Part shown: one piece after another, positions 61,642 through 64,000 of the stretch
Layout of the letters: each line of letters begins with the position of its first letter
How positions within the stretch are numbered: position 1 is the first letter of the stretch
DNA from: Proales similis
Taxonomy: Eukaryota > Rotifera > Eurotatoria > Ploima > Proalidae
Direction: 5' to 3'
NCBI GenBank assembly: GCA_019059635.1
Contig: JAGVRJ010000004.1
Coordinates: forward strand, 868,001 to 932,000
DNA: 64,000 bases
The notes under the pieces: generated by a model
What the model saw: only the letters and a program-made list of their open reading frames with translations
Databases searched by the model: none
What the model was told of the DNA's origin: nothing
Program-made: the position numbers and the translations under genes

Positions 61642-64000
61642 ATGCAGAGCACAGAGCAGACTGACGCGGCCAAAAGTGTCGATCAAAACGGCTCCAAAAC
61701 GCGCTCGCCGCAAGCCGCCAAAAAGTGTGACCAAACACTCATCAACTTTGTACAGCAAGCAATCACTCAAATGAAAAAGCAGCAGCTACAGTGCACTCTG
61801 AAGAGCATATTCACGTTTGTGAAACGCGAGTTCAGCGAGCAGTACGCTCCAATCGAACGGCTCACCCAAAGTGATTTGATGAAACAGCTCGAGCTCGGAG
61901 TAAACGAAGGCATATTGTCGCGTCGCTTTGGAAATCCGTCCGGCAGCGCCAAGCAAAACGGTAAACAGCAGATTCCAGCCAGTCCAGTCAAAACCTACAA
62001 GCTGCCTGTGTTGGGCAGCAGTGGCCAACTAGCCCACGACTCACATCGTCAACAGTCAAACCTCATCCTTCAGTTGCTCATTAAATCGATCGCTGCTCTC
62101 AATCAGCAAAACTTCCACGATCTCCAAGGAGGAGACAACAACGACAACACATGCAGTCTGCAAGAAGTGGTCGACTACTTACAAAGAACCTACAAATTCG
62201 AGTCGAGCAAACATTGCGCTCAAGATTCGGCAGAGCAACAGCTCAAAAGCTGTGCTCTTCACTTGCTGCGTAAAAACGAGAAGATTTTTATCGAACAAGA
62301 GTCAAGCGCAGGCGAAAAGCGATACAAGCTGAACGCCGACTACATTCGCCAGAAGCTTCAGCAAACCAAAGGCACCAAAGACACACCCAAGCCTGAGACG
62401 GTGGCAGGCAAAGAGCTCACACTAGAGCTTGTTGAAAAGCGTCTTGGATTCAAGCCTCCGTTCGGGCCCAAACAAATAGTCGAGATCGAATCATTGAAAA
62501 CTGCCCCCAAGCCCGACCGCAGCCGTGTTTGTAGTCTTTGTTTGGGCAGCGAGACAACCAACCCTGCTGGCCAGCCGGATCGAATGCTCGTCTGCTCCGA
62601 CTGCGGCTCAAGCGCTCATACGCACTGTTTAAAGTACGCGCCAAATTTGGTCGAGTACCTGCGACAAGAGCAAGTCCGATGGCAATGCATTGAATGCAAG
62701 CGGTGCAGCGTGTGTTTGATGACATGCGAGTCCCTTTTGTTGTGTGACGACTGCGACCGAGGCTTTCACAAAGAGTGCTGCGACCCACCGATGATAAAGC
62801 GACCCAAAGGACGATTCGAGTGCCATGTGTGTCACCAACTAGGACCGGACGCTGCCAAGAAACGAAAGTTTGAAGAGGAGGCCCTTGCCACACCGACAAA
62901 GAAGGCAGTGAAAAAAGCGCGCGTGGAAATCGAGAGCAGCGCCAAAAAGAAAAAGAAGAAGAAAACCGAAGAAGAAGAGAGCGAGCCTGCCCTCATCACA
63001 GATGAACCAGTGCAGCAAAATGGCCTCAAACCGGACAGCAATGCGATTATTTCGGACAATACCAACAAAAAGGAAAGCTTACCATCCAACTCAGCCAGTG
63101 CAACTATGACTTCAGCGTCGGCAAAGAAGTCTGCCAAGCGTAAGGAGGAAAGCCAAGAGGCAGCATCGGTCAGCCTGAACAGTAGTGATAAAGAAAACCG
63201 GCAGCGTGCGGGCGAAAGTGGCGAAAGCGACGAGAAATGCAAACGAACCGATCGCGTCGACAATCTGGTCGACTCGCTATCTCATGTATATTGTACAGAA
63301 AACGAAAATCGAGAGTCTCGTATGCCGTCTAAATTTGAGAACATGATTGTGCCGCAACAAGTAAAACGGCAGCGCAAGTCCACAGACAGCAACGCAGAGA
63401 CCAGCGTGTTGGAAGTGCCCACCTCGGTCAGTGTGAAGCCCAAAGTGAAAAAAGAGCGCAAATCACGCAAAAGTGGAGAGGGCAAGTCAAAAGCGCCAAG
63501 TGGTGCCGGCCTGCCCGAAGGCTGCGACCTCGAAGATCTGGAAATGTTTAACAAGGCTCGAGAGCTGAGCTCCAACGAGCTCTATACCGACGATCTGAAA
63601 ATCCTACGCGACGAAGTCAAAGTGGTCGTTACTAGTCCAAGTCGGCGGACATCGGCTGCTCGGCTGCCGGCCTATATTACGTTCGGCAAGTATTTGATTG
63701 AAACATGGTACTCGTCGCCCTATCCGCACGAGTACGTGCAAAAGTCAGTGCTGCACATTTGCGAGTACTGTCTCAAGTACGTCAAGTCAGAAGCGATTCT
63801 AAAGCTTCACTTGGACAAGAAGTGCGCTCAAATGAACGAGAATGCCGACTCGCCGATAAAAATGCCCCCGCAACGAATATTAACCGCTTCATCATTCCGC
63901 CAGAACAATCCAAAAGTGTTGGCCACAAACGCTCTTTGGAAGCCCTTTTGTCCGCCCGGCAACGAGATTTACCGAAGCTCCGACCAACGACTCAGCGTAT
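61642..64000 (+). CDS. KAT6: KAT6 (MOZ/MORF-type MYST) histone acetyltransferase, 5' part
   Basis: Catalytic subunit of an H3 acetyltransferase complex (BRPF, ING5, MEAF6 partners in other animals). An open frame of 786 codons without introns runs off the window. Residues ~30-210 contain two winged-helix-like segments (TLINFVQQAI to VNEGILSRRF, then a second with VVDYLQRTYKFES and LHLLRKNEKIFIEQ), as in KAT6A/B. A double PHD finger follows (RVCSLCLGS to CIECKRCSVCLMTCESLLLC, then CDDCDRGFHKECCDPPM; ~296-400). A Lys/Ser-rich linker leads to the MYST start (RLPAYITFGKYLIETWYSS, ~672) with zinc-finger CEYCLKYVKSEAILKLHLDK. Between that finger and PPGNEIYR lies an extra segment of about 37 residues absent from human KAT6. 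The acetyl-CoA site lies beyond the window. Confidence 0.95.
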   Translation, partial: MQSTEQTDAAKSVDQNGSKTRSPQAAKKCDQTLINFVQQAITQMKKQQLQCTLKSIFTFVKREFSEQYAPIERLTQSDLMKQLELGVNEGILSRRFGNPSGSAKQNGKQQIPASPVKTYKLPVLGSSGQLAHDSHRQQSNLILQLLIKSIAALNQQNFHDLQGGDNNDNTCSLQEVVDYLQRTYKFESSKHCAQDSAEQQLKSCALHLLRKNEKIFIEQESSAGEKRYKLNADYIRQKLQQTKGTKDTPKPETVAGKELTLELVEKRLGFKPPFGPKQIVEIESLKTAPKPDRSRVCSLCLGSETTNPAGQPDRMLVCSDCGSSAHTHCLKYAPNLVEYLRQEQVRWQCIECKRCSVCLMTCESLLLCDDCDRGFHKECCDPPMIKRPKGRFECHVCHQLGPDAAKKRKFEEEALATPTKKAVKKARVEIESSAKKKKKKKTEEEESEPALITDEPVQQNGLKPDSNAIISDNTNKKESLPSNSASATMTSASAKKSAKRKEESQEAASVSLNSSDKENRQRAGESGESDEKCKRTDRVDNLVDSLSHVYCTENENRESRMPSKFENMIVPQQVKRQRKSTDSNAETSVLEVPTSVSVKPKVKKERKSRKSGEGKSKAPSGAGLPEGCDLEDLEMFNKARELSSNELYTDDLKILRDEVKVVVTSPSRRTSAARLPAYITFGKYLIETWYSSPYPHEYVQKSVLHICEYCLKYVKSEAILKLHLDKKCAQMNENADSPIKMPPQRILTASSFRQNNPKVLATNALWKPFCPPGNEIYRSSDQRLSV

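Overview
The window is nuclear DNA of a small-genome bilaterian animal. Every protein gene recognised by homology is metazoan (LOXHD1, DSTYK, TMEM26, ATF7IP-like, U2SURP, KAT6, Ras), two initiator tRNA-Met genes are present, and genes are broken by very short GT-AG introns. I resolved 129 introns; 126 are 50-97 bp, most near 60 bp, and three are longer (260, 369 and 478 bp). Intergenic gaps are mostly 0.05-0.9 kb. There is nothing bacterial, viral or transposon-like. The phylum cannot be fixed from the sequence. A chitinase with a CBM14 domain, paired fatty acyl-CoA reductases, a fast-evolving orphan GPCR and a LOXHD1 array fit a compact invertebrate genome; rotifers and dwarfed annelids are possible comparisons, but this is inference.

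Layout. 1-10 kb: a chitinase with an unusual C-terminal Ly6-like domain and GPI-type tail (-), the splicing factor U2SURP with a relocated RS-like region (-), two identical initiator tRNA-Met genes (+) and ribosomal protein uS12/RPS23 (-). 10-21 kb: PCYT2 (+), the kinase DSTYK (-), an ATF7IP/windei-like SETDB1 cofactor (+), mitochondrial ribosomal protein MRPL1 (+) and an SDR16C-type dehydrogenase (-). 21-34 kb (+ strand): an unrecognised single-pass membrane protein, a TLC-domain protein (TLCD1/2 type), two tandem fatty acyl-CoA reductases, then a WD40 gene, an orphan GPCR and a second WD40 gene. Both WD40 proteins appear to carry spliced-on signal peptides. 34-45 kb: MRPL39 (-), BMS1 (-), a classical Ras (-) and TMEM26 (+). 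45-60 kb (- strand): three head-to-tail PLAT-domain genes, the middle one a 31-exon LOXHD1 with 17 PLAT domains. 60-64 kb: a divergent Arf GTPase (+) and the 5' part of a KAT6 (MOZ/MORF) acetyltransferase cut by the window end (+).

Functional links. TLCD and the two reductases form a lipid-related block (membrane composition, fatty alcohol synthesis), with PCYT2 (phosphatidylethanolamine) elsewhere in the window. BMS1, RPS23, MRPL1, MRPL39 and U2SURP are housekeeping. Several same-strand neighbours have 3'-splice-site-like sequences just before the downstream ATG, which would fit 5'-UTR introns or spliced-leader operons.

Most promising observations: the predicted secreted beta-propeller pair flanking an orphan GPCR; the chitinase-CBM14-Ly6/GPI fusion; relocation of the RS-like region in U2SURP; a PLAT cluster whose LOXHD1 ends in an RS tail; an Arf with Arg in place of the catalytic Gln; and a DSTYK acceptor pair that trades conserved sequence against reading frame. 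All exon models come from reading splice signals, frame and family conservation by eye; none has transcript support.
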